A stretch of 64,000 nucleotides of DNA from positions 22,388,365 to 22,452,364 of the forward strand of contig NC_081141.1 of assembly GCF_958295425.1 (NCBI RefSeq), written 5' to 3'. Below are positions 1-25,400 of this stretch, piece by piece. Every line of letters begins with the position of its first letter. The stretch's first letter is position 1. A program made the position numbers and the translations under genes. The notes under the pieces were generated by a model that made no database searches, had not been told where the DNA came from, and saw only the letters and a program-made list of their open reading frames with translations. The DNA is from Solea solea. Its lineage: Eukaryota > Chordata > Actinopteri > Pleuronectiformes > Soleidae.

Positions 1-23
1 TCTTCTGTCCTTGTGTTCCACAG

Positions 24-2669
24 CTGCACACGTTCTGGGTGGATGCAGAAAACTACGCCAATCTGACACGGCCATGGTTTGCCTCACGCTCGCCGTTCCC
101 GCTTAACTTTCTCGTTCCTTGTCGCCATGCCAACACCGCCCTCTCCCGCATTCTTTTAATGAAAGGAGAAGCACCGCTACACAGAATCTCTGAGGTGGAG
201 GGAAAGGTAAATACTCATCTGATTCATCAGTCACATGTTGTCAGGGCTGCACCTAATTATTATTTTCACAATCTATGAATCTGTTAATTACTTTCTCAAT
301 TAATCGAGTCCTCGTTAGGTCCTTAAAATGTCAGAATATCTTGAAAAAGTTTGATCAGTGTTTCCCAAACCTGGAAATGATGATGTTTATTACATGGAGC
401 AAAGAAGCCAGTACACATTTTAATATTAAATATTCGCATTTAATAAGCTATTGAAAAAACACTCTAGCTGATTAATCAATTATCAAAATAGTTGTTACCA
501 TAAATTTAGTAATCTAATAATCATTGCAGCCCCTACATATTGTGTCAATATGTGTGATAACTTGAAGAGTTCTTGCTCTCTTTTTCTTTTTTACAACTGA
601 AAATGCTTTTTATTCTCTGCCTCAGATCTACAGTGATGCTAAAGAGTGCCTGAACCTCCTCTCCTACAGACTGGGGACCGCAAACTACTTCTTCGGCAAC
701 TTGTACGTTCTTTTAAATGTGTTGTTTGTCATTTGTTGAAATCTTCCAGTTGCAACATGCACTGCCATAGTGAAGCCTCTGGATTCACGATTTGACTGTG
801 ATTTGTCTGTGAAAGTCAAATTACTTGCATCCAGGCTCCTATTGTACTGTTTCCTCATCAAAGTTCTATTTATCATTGTTGGAGCGCGACTACCTTTTAC
901 CGTTCGCTGCATGTTCTGCTGCCAAAGCTCTCCCTGTGATGAACACACACAGGGGAACCAAATGAGACAAAACAGCAATTCCCATGATCCCATGCTACTT
1001 CTGGACGTCTTCAAACTGAGGCCTTTTGTGATTGTTTTGGTTGATTGACCCCCAGCAGTAATGACACCGAGTTTATAAATGCATATTTGTGTGTATGTGA
1101 TTGCAGGCCCACCAGTCTGGATGCCTTTGTGTTTGGTTTCGTGGCTCCTCTCTGTAAAGCCAATCTACCCAGCAGCCCTTTACAGAGCCACGTCAGACAG
1201 CTGGAAAACCTCACACGCTTCTGTGACACCGTCCTTGACGTGTACTTCAGCTCAGATCACCCCTGTAAGATCACACACTGGACATTTTTTCACACTTTTG
1301 CTTGACTTTGCTAAAGTTGAGAGACACACAAATATGTGGGAGCATATTTGCATTTGCCAGCACACAAATAACTAACCTTTTTAGAGTTGTCCTTCTTCAC
1401 ACATCTTTGTTTCCGTGCATGCTTTCTCTTTGTATCCTTTTTATTTTGGGGATGTGCACTGCAGTGGTTTAATACTCTTCCCGTTACACTAATTCTCTGC
1501 AATTTGCCTTATTTTTCTGCCGGTGTGGCCTCGCTCCATCTCTCTCCAGGTCCTCCCCCACCTGTTCAGGACACAAAGGATGCAAACCTGCAGAAACTAA
1601 CTCAGCTTGTAAACAAAGAGTCCAACTTGATAGAGAAGGTGCTTCTGCTTTTTTTTCTTTTCCTCTTCTTTGCATGACTTCACGGTCACATTAGGCAGAT
1701 GCGTTATCACCTATAGTTACATAAACGTTGTGTCTTACAGAATCAAGTAGCTGTGTTTACATGTGCACATTTTATCCAGTCTGATTGAAATCATCCTAAT
1801 TAGAAATGACAACTTCCTTTTGACATGGACGTAAAAAATAAGTAATCTAATCATTCCTTGTGAAAACATGCATCAGGCATTTAATCAGAATAAATGGTTT
1901 TGTCATGTGCAGTTCTGCTCAGCCTCAGATATTTCCAGGGTTCCCACGGGTCCTTGAAATCCTTGAATCTTTGAAAATGGCCCTAAATAGACATGGTTCA
2001 TTGAAAGTTGCCCTCCCATCTTAAGCTGTGTCAGCACATTTGGTTCTTGAATTTAAGGGAATTGGTCCTGGAAAGCCCTTGAATTTGATATCATCAAATG
2101 ATGGTGTGAGAACCCTGTATTTCCCCTCTGCTCATTCCCACACTGTGCACCACTGATTTAACTCTTACATCTGTCACTTATATATCTGTGTATTAGTCTC
2201 TTTTTTTATAATTTGACCTACATCAATTAGAGCACATTTTATTTAGTCTCTATAAGTCTCTAAAAGGAAAACGCTGTCAGCGCCAGACCAGGTTTTTTCC
2301 CACTAAAGCTTTTACCAATAATATAAAAAAAACAGAAACACGTCACCGTTATGTCGGGTCAGACATGTGACAATCCAAACCAGGATGTCATGATTGGAAC
2401 AGCTGTTAACATGAACATTGATCGGAATGATGATCTGCATAAACTACCCCTAGATTGGAATGATATCACAGAAGATGAATGGATGACTGAGAACCTTCAC
2501 AGAGGCACATGTAGCTACTGTCATATTATTTTTGCCTGTGTGTTCTAACTGAACTGTACGTCCTGTGCTGTAGATGGACGATAACCTCCGCAGCAGCCCT
2601 CAGCACAAACCCCACAGACCAGAACCCAAGCCCAGTCTGGTCAGTGAGAAGAGCTCTACCCCTGCCTAA
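24..2669 (+). CDS. mtx3: Metaxin-3, C-terminal 200 residues (5' end outside window)
   Basis: Five exons: 24-206, 626-702, 1107-1264, 1550-1638 and 2574-2669 (stop TAA). All introns are GT-AG and the phases agree, giving 603 nt. Metaxins sit on the cytosolic face of the mitochondrial outer membrane and work with the SAM complex in beta-barrel import and MICOS contacts (family knowledge). What is seen: the GST-C/Tom37-like C-terminal half, with the blocks [32 protein letters not shown] and [13 protein letters not shown], the last being the metaxin signature around the final GST helix. A short Pro-rich, charged tail follows (exons 4-5). Metaxin-3 rather than -1 is chosen from the tail and from the adjoining cmya5, the human neighbour of MTX3. 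The N-terminal thioredoxin-like half and the start codon lie before base 1. Confidence 0.9.
207..625. repeat. mtx3 intron carrying interspersed repeat family A (copy 283-536)
   Basis: Between two mtx3 exons, 283-536 carries one copy of the commonest repeat of the window. It contains a tract like AATCGAGTCCTCGTTAGG, then CCCAAACCTGGAAATGATGATG and TGGAGCAAAGAA, and ends ATCATTGCAGCCC. The same ordered blocks recur at 10620-10775, 21362-21625, 23735-24020, 26478-26813, 40107-40155, 43890-44030 (reverse), 45560-45660 and 63380-63585 (reverse). Full copies begin near GCTGCAACTAACGATT and end near ATCATTGCAGCCC, so the ends are complementary (GGCTGCAA/TTGCAGCC). This suggests a non-autonomous DNA transposon. 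No coding capacity is seen. Confidence 0.6.
1639..2573. repeat. mtx3 last intron with repeat family B (copy 1936-2120)
   Basis: This 935-bp intron holds a copy of a second dispersed repeat at 1936-2120, starting CAGGGTTCCCACGGGTCC and containing TTGCCCTCCCATCTTAAGC. Related copies are at 7873-7965 (reverse), 57177-57310 and 62141-62672. The rest, including a 65-codon open frame at 2351-2548, shows no recognisable gene. Confidence 0.5.
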
Positions 2670-5600
2670 CATCCTCATCCAGCCTCATGTATGAACCAAG
2701 GAGAATCACGTCAGTTCTGGATCTGACTCATCCCTGAGATCCAAAAAAAAAAAAAGAATAAAAATTCCTAAAGAGCTGAACTGCAACTTCAATGGAAAAT
2801 GACACTAATTAACGAGAGAATAATGATTATAAAAAGACTTTTACAGCATGAAAATGATGATAGATTTCAAAGATGCTTTTTCTGAAAGAGATGGAAAAGT
2901 GCTTGTGTGAGGTCTTTAAAAAGGTTTGCACACGTGTATGTGGTGAAGGGGGAAACGCTGTGAAGTTATGCCCAATAAGAATGACACAGTAAGTTCAAAG
3001 TATAGGAAAAACCTGCAGTTAATGCCTTATAGAGAACTCTAGGATCAAAGTTATATACCGAGTTAAAAAACTCTTGGTCACTAAAGTAGAATGGTTCGAG
3101 CATCTTATGGTAAGATAATTTAGTGCAGTTTATGCATCTATGCAGTATAAACTGATTAAGCAGGAACCCAAGTATTCAACTGTAAGATCATACGCACTGT
3201 AAACCTTTGATTTAGTTAATGTACAGTATATATATATATATGCAGTCATGACTTTAGGAATGGCCAGTTGCTTGTATAGCTGTAAATAGTTTCCTGGAAT
3301 TTGTGCAATTTTACTTTTTGTTGACAAGCAAAATATTGGGGACTTATATGTTTATTTCATCGTGAGAGACAGGTTTTTTGTTTTCTGTAACCATTATTTG
3401 GCCATGTTGGTCTTAAAAAAGTGATGATTGGATTAAAAAGCCATTTTCTTGGGGTTTAGGTCATTGCCCAAGAAAGTAATGATTCAAATTTGGTGGTGAG
3501 CCAGATACAAAATAGTATTTAGGATTTAAAAAAAAAAAGTTAATGTGATAAAATTGGAAATTTTTCAATATTTGTGTTAATAACTTTAGGTTAAAAGTGA
3601 ACTATTTGAGTTCTTCAGCTTATTATGTTGTTTCTTTGTGCCAATAATAGTAATTTCTGATGCTGCCATGTTTTTTATTTTGTTATGTTTTGATTTGTGC
3701 TCTGCCACACGATCGTTTTGGTTACAGTGCCTGTTTATCGGCCTTCCTGTTTCAAGTGTCTCATGAGTGGCCTTCTGTGTTACTTCACTGTCACAGTCTG
3801 TTTATCTTGTACAGAACCTGGACCGTGAAATGAACCGCCTTTGTTTTATTTTACTCTTGATGTTACTCTTTTTTTTGTTTTATTTTTTCCTGATTTCTGT
3901 CCCAGTTGTAAAATATTAACAATACTTTGCTTTTTCAGCCTCCAAAAAAACCCTCTGTTCATGGATCCATTCCCTTTCAGACTAAAGAGCTGACTGGTGC
4001 ATGCAAGCATGCGTGTTGTCATCGCACCATGTTGTCGGGCAGACTGGCGAGGACCATATGGTGCCTGTGTGCCTTTGTTACGGTGTCCTTCATGATTTTG
4101 ACACATTGTCATTCATTTTCTTTGTCATTTTAGCTGCTGTTGTCCATAATCTGTCCATAGTTGGAAACTGAAATACAACAAATATAATATAAACTGAATA
4201 GAGAATCAGACCTGGTGCCTTTTTCTTTTAGAAGGACATATTTTACCTTCCTCTTTCGCTAAGCCAGTCATTTTTGAGTTGTTTTTCCGGTAATAATTAC
4301 AGATTGATTCCACTGTTACCCACTGTGCCTTTTAGATGTAGAGAGGATAGAGAGCTCTTTGTCTGCTTTTGGCCTCAGTCGTGGAAAAGAAAAAAAGAGT
4401 GATTAAGCTGAGAGGAAATGTTGGATACTTGAGATCAGATCGCGTCCACGTCATTGGTCACATGTGGAGAGAGAGAGACTGCAGCTGAAACATCACTTCA
4501 CTGGCTATTTAATCAATGCAGCATCAGAAAATATAAATTTTTATGTGTATTTGCAGATGTTATTATCACTGTAAGGGAAAAAAATTAATACAATATGATG
4601 TAAAATACTCAATGTTTTCCACTGCAGGATGGCAGGGAAGACACAGGATTCCAGTTAGACGACGAGGCTGTCGCTGTTCTCAGATCTTTCCTTCCGATTC
4701 CAGCAGAGCACATGGAAACCTGCAGCTGTTCCCTGATGGTCTGCATGTGTTTGCTGTCTTCTTCTTTTTCTCTCTGTTTGCCCCAAAGACCAGGAAAAGG
4801 TGTCAGAGATGATGGAAAAAAGATTTGAGTGCCTGGAAAAAATAGTAGCATAATGTCTTCAGTAGCTGTCGGTCATAAAAAAAGGATTTGGACGTCAACA
4901 AGTAGGAGCAGACTTCACAGTTTTGTAGGATCTGTAGCAGATGGTAAATTTATCATGATTTTTAATTTTTTGTCAAATGTTTTATGTTGATTATATTCAT
5001 TATATTACCCTGCAGCAAGTGTGAGGGTGAGGAAAAAGTAAAAACGTCACAAACTTCATTCATAGAAATAAATGTCTGTTATTTTTCCAACAAGAACAAC
5101 AACAACAAAAAAATCACAACTTAGAATCAGTTTATTTGCATCTCTGCTTCAGTGTTTTGGGAGCATTTTAGGTGTGTCCATTCAGGCTCTGACCAATCTG
5201 CGGATGCCTGGCGCCCCCTGGTGGTGAACATGCGTTGGTGAACCAGTGAGCTGAGTCATAATAATCAGTCCAGTTGTGTGAGTAGAAAAACAAATATTCA
5301 CGTTCATTCAGGAAATCAGTTCACAAGGCAGTCGATCTGTGTTGTCCATCAGTCTGACCTGTTTACAAAGGTTATTTACACAAACGCAGACACTCTATTC
5401 ACATTATTCAACACAATTTCAAAGTGCTACAGTAGGTTTTTTTGGGGGAGATGTAAACTCTGGGTATGACAAAAAACTATCACTGGTTTGTCTAAATGTC
5501 TCAAACTCATGGCCCGTGGACCACTTGTGTCCCTGATCAATTTCATGTGTAAATTTAAGTTATAATGAGTTATTTCTGTATTTTGTTTCTATTGACTGAT

Positions 5601-7125
5601 TTATTTCACACCAGAAATGTTTTTTTTGGTGCAAACTATGAATTGTTCCCTTTCAGTATAAACACTTTTATTTTGAAATTCTGTGAAATATGCGTACATA
5701 TATTGTTAATGCAATATCTAGCTGTAATTTTAAGTTCATATTATCCATGCCTACAGGACAGTAGACGGTTTTTCACGTGACTGGACACACAGTGGCCCCC
5801 AGGTCTTTTGAGTTTGTGACCCCTGATCTAAGGGATGATGATGATGTTAATGATACTGTGTGTATTTGACTTCCAACGTGTCGTTACTCAAAGTATCAGA
5901 TCAGAAAACCAAACATTTACAAAACAGTTAAAAAGAAACAAAACAAGAAAAACAACAACTGTCACTGCTGTTAAAATTACAAAATAATAAACAACAAAAC
6001 TAAATACAGGACGTTCACCAGTGAAGGGAATCTGATTTGAAATCCAGCTGTATTGCACACCTTCATCCTTCATTTGCATTACCTTTGTTTTTGCTATTTA
6101 CAAAACAGTTTCATTGTGTGAATTTTACTTGTTTATTTTCTATCAGACATTTTTTTCTTCAATGACTGGATTCCTTTTTTCTAAAAACACTCAAATACAT
6201 CAGTAAGTGGGAACCTATAGTTGTGTCTTCTAGCTTAATTAAAGGGGCTATATGTAAGAAATGTATTATATTTTATGATATTTATTTCTGTGTCACCAAA
6301 GACTAAAGAAACCAATGAAGACAATGGTACATCCACAATGTAAAATATTCATTTGCAAATTCTGTTTATGTTTTGGTCTGTTGCACTTTGACAGACTGGG
6401 TTGCCAGAAGTGTTAAGGCCCTGTCATACTTCCACGTGCTTTACTGGTACAGCCCAGATTTTGGAACCGCATGCAAAGCGTGCGTTGGGCGCCCGTTGAC
6501 AGCACCGTTGTGTGAACTCAACTTCCGTCCCACGGTAGGTGGAGTATTAAGCCCCGCTCAACAAGCAGAAAAAACATTTTGACAACAGAATAAAGTAGTC
6601 GCCAAGGATAGTCATCCGAGCCTCGACCTGGCGACCTGCGAACTGGCTGACACCCTGACTCCCCTGCCCGACGGGCCTTACAGCTGTGAGCATGTGCGCG
6701 GAAGTATACCTGGGCCATTAGTCAACACAATAAGCTGTTACCAAACCTAAAAAGCTTCATTACCCCTCTCAAAAACATCTCGACCACAGAAAAAGACATC
6801 CCCATGTTGCATGTTTTTGGACTGTGAGAGGAAGCCAGAGAACACCCACACACACACAGGGAGAACATGCAAACTCCATGCAGGTTCCTGGGACTTCTTG
6901 CTACAAAAGCAAGAGTGCTAACCACTACACCAACTGTGTGGCCCTTGAAAATAGGTCAATAGACTGCAGTAACCATATTACACATTAAAGGTCACTGTTG
7001 TCCATATTTTACAAATATCTCCTTTAAGTACATTTTATATCCTGTAATATTAGACATAAAACACTTTTTTAATTATTATTTTAAAGTAAACTTTTCCGTG
7101 TGTGTATGTGTGGCAGGTTGTACAG
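2670..7125. other. Convergent mtx3/cmya5 intergenic region, including mtx3 3' UTR
   Basis: The 3' ends of mtx3 (+) and cmya5 (-) face each other here. A poly(A)-signal candidate AATAAA at 2757-2762 lies about 90 bp after the mtx3 stop, inside an A-rich run, so its use is uncertain; further AATAAA motifs occur downstream. On the minus strand ATTAAA at 7068-7073 lies about 53 bp after the cmya5 stop. The 6238-7025 block contains repeat sequence, including a SINE at 6800-6944. No gene is recognised in the interval. Confidence 0.6.
6800..6944 (-). mobile_element. tRNA-derived SINE, degenerate
   Basis: On the minus strand the sequence begins GGCCACACAGTTGGTGTAG, followed by TGGTTAGCACTCTTGC, an A-box-like tRNA segment. 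It continues through the common teleost SINE body GAGTTTGCATGTTCTCCC and CAGTCCAAAAACATGC. The B box is degraded (CAGGAACCTGC), so this copy is unlikely to be transcribed. Related pieces are at 36885-36935, 47585-47800 and 63931-64000. Confidence 0.65.
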
Positions 7126-19138
<12,013 letters not shown>

Positions 19139-19156
19139 CTTGATTGTATTCTCCAC

Positions 19157-22100
19157 TTATTTCCCGTTGCAGCTCCCAGTGTTGTTTCTCCCTGTCTTTT
19201 TTTCAGAGTCTCCTTGATTTTTCAGCCCCTCTGAATTGGGAAGAGTTGGTCTGCCTGTTTGTGTCATTCTAAGTTGGGAGCTGTCCATCTGACTCAGCGA
19301 GGGACAGAAATAGACAGAGTGGGGAATGAAAAGAGGGGAGTGGAGACAGAGAGTGGGTAAGTTTCAGTGGACGTTTTCTAAAAAAACTCACAAACACTTT
19401 TTCCACAAAAACAATTCCACAATATTAGATGTATTATAAAAGATTGTTATAGATTTGAGCGGGACCAGTGTGAGACTGCTGGTGTTTGCAAGTGTCTTGA
19501 CAACTGACTGAGGGTAATATGACTTTAAGATGAAAATCCCCCTTACTAAGTTAAATATAGATCATGTGCTGAAACAGAACGCCCACCCTAGTCCCCCCCC
19601 AGTGCCCCTGCTGCTGGTGGCAACACTGAACACGTCTGCGCACACGCTTCCACTAAAACATCCACCCACTTGCAGCGTTGACACAGTGCAGAATTCCTAA
19701 ACTTGGCTGTTATATAAAGAATTGTTAGGACACACCTGAACAAAAGGCGTGTTTGTTATATGTTTTAAAAGGCCAGTAAATCACAGGCACCTCTGATCGG
19801 GTTTTTTTTTTTTTTTTTTAAATTAAAGTTTTGAACATGTGAACATTGACCACTCAAATAAATTTGGATCAGCATCATATGACAGTAAGACACATATTTT
19901 ACATATAAAGACAAACAGTATGGACAAAATATTTGTGTTAAATAAAAATAAAAATGTTTTTCCTGTAAAACATATAAATTTAATAATATTGTCAACAGAT
20001 TTTCATTTAAAACTGCAATTTAGAAGACCATATATTTTAAAAATAGGAATTAGTTTGCAGGTACACGATCATAAAATAAATGGGCATTTGATTACATTTT
20101 TGTTGACTGGGGAGATTTATGAAATTTATGTAGTAATTTGTTACAAGGTTAAGATCTGGACTTTTTAAACAATTCATTTATTTGCTTCCTGGGAAATGTA
20201 GTTTGTTGATCAGGGATGTTGCAACAGGGCGAGCAAAGCAGAGAACAGCTGATAAATCCACTGCCCTGAGGACTCCCTTGAACTCTGTGATAGACTCTTG
20301 ACAATGCAGTCCACATTGGAAACCACCTAATGAGGCCTCGTGCCTCCTCCCTGCTGCCGAAACTTTATACATTTTTCTATTAAAATTGTGTTGAATTAGT
20401 TGTGCCAAGTTTTCATTTGTAGCAGCAGTTTGTCAATTCAATGCTAACCACATAATAGCTTCTGTATTAACTGTTAAAGGTCCAGTGCGTACATTTGTTT
20501 GTGACATCTAATAATCACAGAGGACTCCTCTGCTCACCCCTCCCTTTTCCAAAGGCATCAGGAAGCTTCAGTAGCATTCACATACCAGAAAACATGTAAA
20601 CACTCCACAACTCTCTCTGCCAGTTGCTCCTTCTTTTTCTCCTTCAGTTTATCCATTGAGTTTATGCACATGGAGCTTTGTTTCCACTGTAAAATTCAAG
20701 CTGCTATAGAAACATGGTGGTGCAAGAAGGTGACCTCTGTAAAGCACTGCACTAACCTGAAGTTCATATAAGAGGCTCATTATTATACGACAGTGATTCC
20801 CAAAGTGCAGGCCAAGAAAAGTCATTAAATATAAATAAATGTGTTTTCCATTTTCAGTGTTTTGAAGTGGCAACCGTCCCGTTACAAGTGGGATTCTCTC
20901 CCTCTTGGTAAGTATTACACACAAAGTCAGCTGAGCATGCTTTCTAAATGTTGGATGATTGGGTTTGGTTCCGTCTGGCTTGATCCTTACTTCCTGTCCT
21001 CACTTCCTTCTCTCCATTGCTGTTTTTTTTAATACATAATACCAGCCGTATTTGGGTTTTTATCCCCTCAAGCACTTTGAGTTGCATTGCCTTGTATGGA
21101 AAGAGCTATATACAGTAAATAGTTTGATTCATTGATAGATTGAAACACTACATTGGTGACTTCAATGGTTTCTTGTGGAGCTCAAAATCATAAAGTGAAA
21201 CAAATATATGCTTAGAGGTTTAATTTTTTTAAACAAACATTTAAAAGTCAATAATGTACAAATAGGCTCAAGAAAAAATATAAACCCAAGAAAAAGAAAA
21301 GAGAAAAAAAAAATGACAATAACATGTATTAACATCAGTATTTGTTTGAATGAAACTGAACTAGTGCTGCAACTAACAATCATTTTAATAATCAATAAAT
21401 CTGTCCATTATTTTATTAATGAATCTTTTGTTGATCACTGTTTCCCAAACCTGGAAAATACGTTCCCCTATTTTTTTTGTCCAAAAACCGAAATGATTCA
21501 GTTTGAATGATTTCTTTGTAAAATGGCGACAAACCCCCACTAATCATCACATTCAAGAAGCTGAAAAATCAAAAAAAACAGCCCACTCAAACCGATGAAT
21601 CAAATATCAAAATAGTGGCCGGTTAATAGTGGCAAATTTTCTTCATTTGTGAACCAGTCAAGCAAATAGTAATTTGTTTATAAAAATTAAAACACAGACA
21701 GTAGACCAGTCATGCAGGTGTAAGTGCATGAACACAGAATAAGTGCAACTGCTTCTGTGTTTTTCCAAACTCAACTTCTGTGACTTACAGTTACCATTTT
21801 AAACACAAAAAAAAGCCCCAGTACATTTAATGCAGTGGTAGACAAGAAAAGAAAAGTGTTCGTCCAACTTCCACTGCTGACCTAGGAGAAACAGAAACGA
21901 GGCTTTGATGTAACACATGAACCAGACTGACAATACTGTCTCTATGTTGTATAAATGGAAGAAAAACACTTTTCCAGTACGACCATGTGCGTTTAGGCTC
22001 AAACACCATGGATGCATGTAAAAGCTGCGCTCAGAGAAGAGTTTGAGACTTCTACTTGAAAACAGAGCTGCTTCCATTGAAGCTTCAGACACACGTATAG

Positions 22101-22459
22101 ACAGACAGCAAGTGTTCCTTTGCATCGTCTCCATGGTTTGTTTTTAAAGTGAACTGTGCACTGGGACAGAGAGCAGCAATAACCAGCCCTGATAACGCGG
22201 ATTGTTGTTCTCCTGCTTCAGTGCAGCATTTCCCCAAGTTTAGATTTCACAGTACCTTGCACTCTTTGCTTGTTGGAATTTTTACGTGACGTAATTTAAG
22301 GAAAGACGGCTTAGCACACGATACACGTGATATGGAAGCAGCCAGAGATTTCAGACTCCCATAAACTCTCGGGCTCCTCGGCTCGTCTCAAGTCTTTTGT
22401 GACACGTGGTTGTTTTGAGGTAGAGGACTCCAGTCAGTTTGCCTCATCGGAGAAATCCT
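19157..22459. other. cmya5 upstream region and tent2 3' UTR with repeats
   Basis: From the cmya5 side this holds its 5' leader and promoter. From the tent2 side it holds the 3' UTR, with a candidate minus-strand ATTAAA at 21826-21831, about 630 nt past the stop. Between them lie an element starting AAAGGTCCAGTGCGTAC near 20475, a LINE-like 3' tail at 21045-21136 (CAAGCACTTTGAGTTGC then AGAGCTATATACAGTAAAT) and repeat A at 21362-21625. No further gene is seen. Confidence 0.55.
19551..19560. promoter_or_regulatory. Candidate MEF2 site upstream of cmya5
   Basis: TTAAATATAG fits the MEF2 consensus YTAWWWWTAR exactly and lies about 410 bp upstream of the cmya5 start codon. Myospryn is a known MEF2A target in mammals. 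Occupancy here is inference. Confidence 0.4.
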
Positions 22460-25400
22460 TTATCGACCGGACGACTCCTTGTTGATGATGGCTCTTACTG
22501 GGATGATCGAGTTCAGGTCCTTTGACTTGTGCAGTATCTGACATGCCTGCACAGATGGAAACACAGGAATGTGAATAACTTGAGATGTGTTTCCGTCGAG
22601 TGGAACGGTTCGGTTTGGTGCAGTACATATTTTTTGGAATAGTACCAAAATAACCAGCTGATTGGGCAGAAAAACATTATTCCCTTGCGTTTCTTCATGA
22701 TGTCGCACTGCTACGACGTCACGCCAAGTATTTCGCTAATGCTAACACCCCGCCTACCGAGTAAAGGTACTGTTCTCAGTTGAAACGCAAGCCTGACCCA
22801 GGGCTTAACCGTTTCAAAACATACCATACTGTACCAAACCGAACCGTGCCATGATGGAAACGTGGCAGTAAAGATGCTCCACTGTGATTCATGGAGAGAA
22901 AGACAATGTGAAGACTGCAGTTTTCTAAAAATGACATGTACCTCTGCAAACCGAGTTTTGATGGCATCAAACTTGATCCTCTCGTGGACTGCCCTGGCCA
23001 CATTGTTTCTTTCAAATGGCTCTGAAACACAACACCAAGCATGCCATTTTAAACACGGACATTTTCCTGTAGTTCTCCAAAGTTACTCAATCAGTAGCAG
23101 CTGGACTTGCAGGCTCATTGAAGATGTTACACCTCTCAAATCAAGAGGCTTGTTCAGTTCTTTAGGACTTCAGAAGTGAAGAAACATCTCCAAGTGCAGC
23201 TGCTACTGATTCAGTGACTATTGGAGAACTATGACCTGGAGGAATGAGAATCTACACAGACAAGTAGCATGTGATGTCCACTGAAATGTTTACCTTCCAC
23301 ACATATGAATTTGTTTCTCCACTCTTTGGAGTTGTTCTTGGGGAAAGCTCTGGCCTCTCGAATAGAAATGACCTGCTGATCCCACCTTTAAGACACAGGA
23401 AAAAAGAAAACATATACACTTATTAGCGTGCAAAATAATCCCAAAGACAAAGGTCATCGAGAGATGTGTCCATAACTCTACAGGTTGTTGTGAATCAACT
23501 AATAACATGCACACTTTCACTTATGATGTTCTAATTCAGAGGATTTCTTTTTTACCCTTCAGGCATTTGTTGAGATTGTTCAGTCCAGTGTAATAGAAAC
23601 TTCATGAGAAACAACAGTTATGTTAAGTAACACTTATTTTTGTCAAACAAACGTGATTTTTATGTGATTATGCCGACTGCAAAGGTTCGAGCTGTAGTTT
23701 TTTTTGCACCTGAATGGCTACGTTAAGGGCTGATTTTCATAACTGATTAAACTGACGATTCTTTTCTGGACTAATCAAATAGTTGTTTGGTCCATAAAAT
23801 GTCAGCAAATGTTGATCAGTATTTAACAAACCTGGAAATGATGATGAATGTTCTCAAATCTATTGTTTTGTCCACAAACCAAAATGATTAAGTTTTGATG
23901 ATTTCTTTGTTATATGGAGCAAAGAAACCAGAAAATATTCACATTTACAAAGTGGTTTTAATTATTTGGATTAATCGATTATCAAAATAGTAGACGATTA
24001 ATTTGCACATTGATTAGAGATCGAGTAATTGTTTCGTTAGCTTTGATTACAAAAATATGTTTGTTTTATCTTACAGAATGTCATCAGATGAACATTCCCG
24101 TGTCTTCCAAGGTCCAAGATAACGCAGGTTGGTTCAAATATTTTACAAATAATTTAATTAACCATCCACTGTGTCTAGTTCAAGTTTAGTTTACTTGCAA
24201 CAAACAGTTATTTATGTAAATGTTATTAAGAATCTACTTAAAATATGCAAAAGGCAAAATCACCCAACATATGATCAGTGCATATTTCTGTGGCGAGTTT
24301 CAGGTCACCCTTTTGACTGTGGCGTGACACATTAACACATATGCTGCAGACACAGTGATCATGGCATGTCATGTTAGTGCGGTGTAAGGCTAAAGGTCCC
24401 ACCTGCTCCTGCCTCTCACCCCAGAAACATGAGACCAGAGAAGAGGATGCAGGATAGAGGAATCGGAGGAGGAGAGAAAGGGAACCAGGGAGGCAGGAGA
24501 CGTTGGCCGAGGGAGAATGAAAATGAGCAGGAGAAAGCGCCATGAAACACGAGACTCAGTAATGTAACGTCCATGGTAGATACCTGAAGTCTCTGGCGTA
24601 GTATTTCAGAAAACCCAGGAGCAGCTCTCCCAGAGAGGACTGGTTTTTGGAGATGTAGGGCGGGATGTGTTTGGGTCCGTCTGGAATCATGTCGATTTCC
24701 ATGAATGGATTAAAACACTCCTGAAAAATTGAGGGTCAGAACTGAGTAGCAGTGCCACTGAAGAGAACTTTAACTGTGATGGTGGCGGTTAAATTTAAGT
24801 GGTGTAGAAATTACACAATCAACAATAAAAAAAGTTTTTTAACTAAAAAAACAACTAATTTTTTATTTGTTAAAGATTATAAAACTGTTTCCACAACACT
24901 CAATGACTCCGCAACACTGGGACTACTTGTCCCAGTGCACAATTGGGAATTGATTTATTGAATGAAGGGTGTCCGACTGCCTTCCTTCCCTTTCAGCTCG
25001 TTTCAGGTTTAGCATGCAGCTAGTTATCGGCAAGTCGAGCGTCACTCTGAGTCTACCTAAGCATCCATTAACTTAAAAATATCCAAGCTGACAGAGCATA
25101 ATATTGGTGTCCTCATCAGTCCAGCAAATGTACTGTCACCGTTGTCTTATTATCTGTATCAGCTCCTTCTATCATATGAGAACTAACCCTTCGTCCAACT
25201 TTGAGAAAGTACAATTTCAGTCTTACATGTATTTTAAGATTCCGGTTTTAGACAAACTAACACAATAATTAGTTTTTTTGTACAGGAAAACGAGATTTAC
25301 ATGTGAACACACTTACTGGGTGGTCCCTCTGCAGAGACGGGATCACAGGTTCCTTAAGAGCTGAAATGAAAACATGAAATTCACTCCAAAAAGTACCATA

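Noticed and set aside
19139..19156. GTG at the 5' end of the cmya5 open frame as a start
   Set aside because: Not a usual vertebrate start; the ATG at 19138 has good context and follows an in-frame stop.
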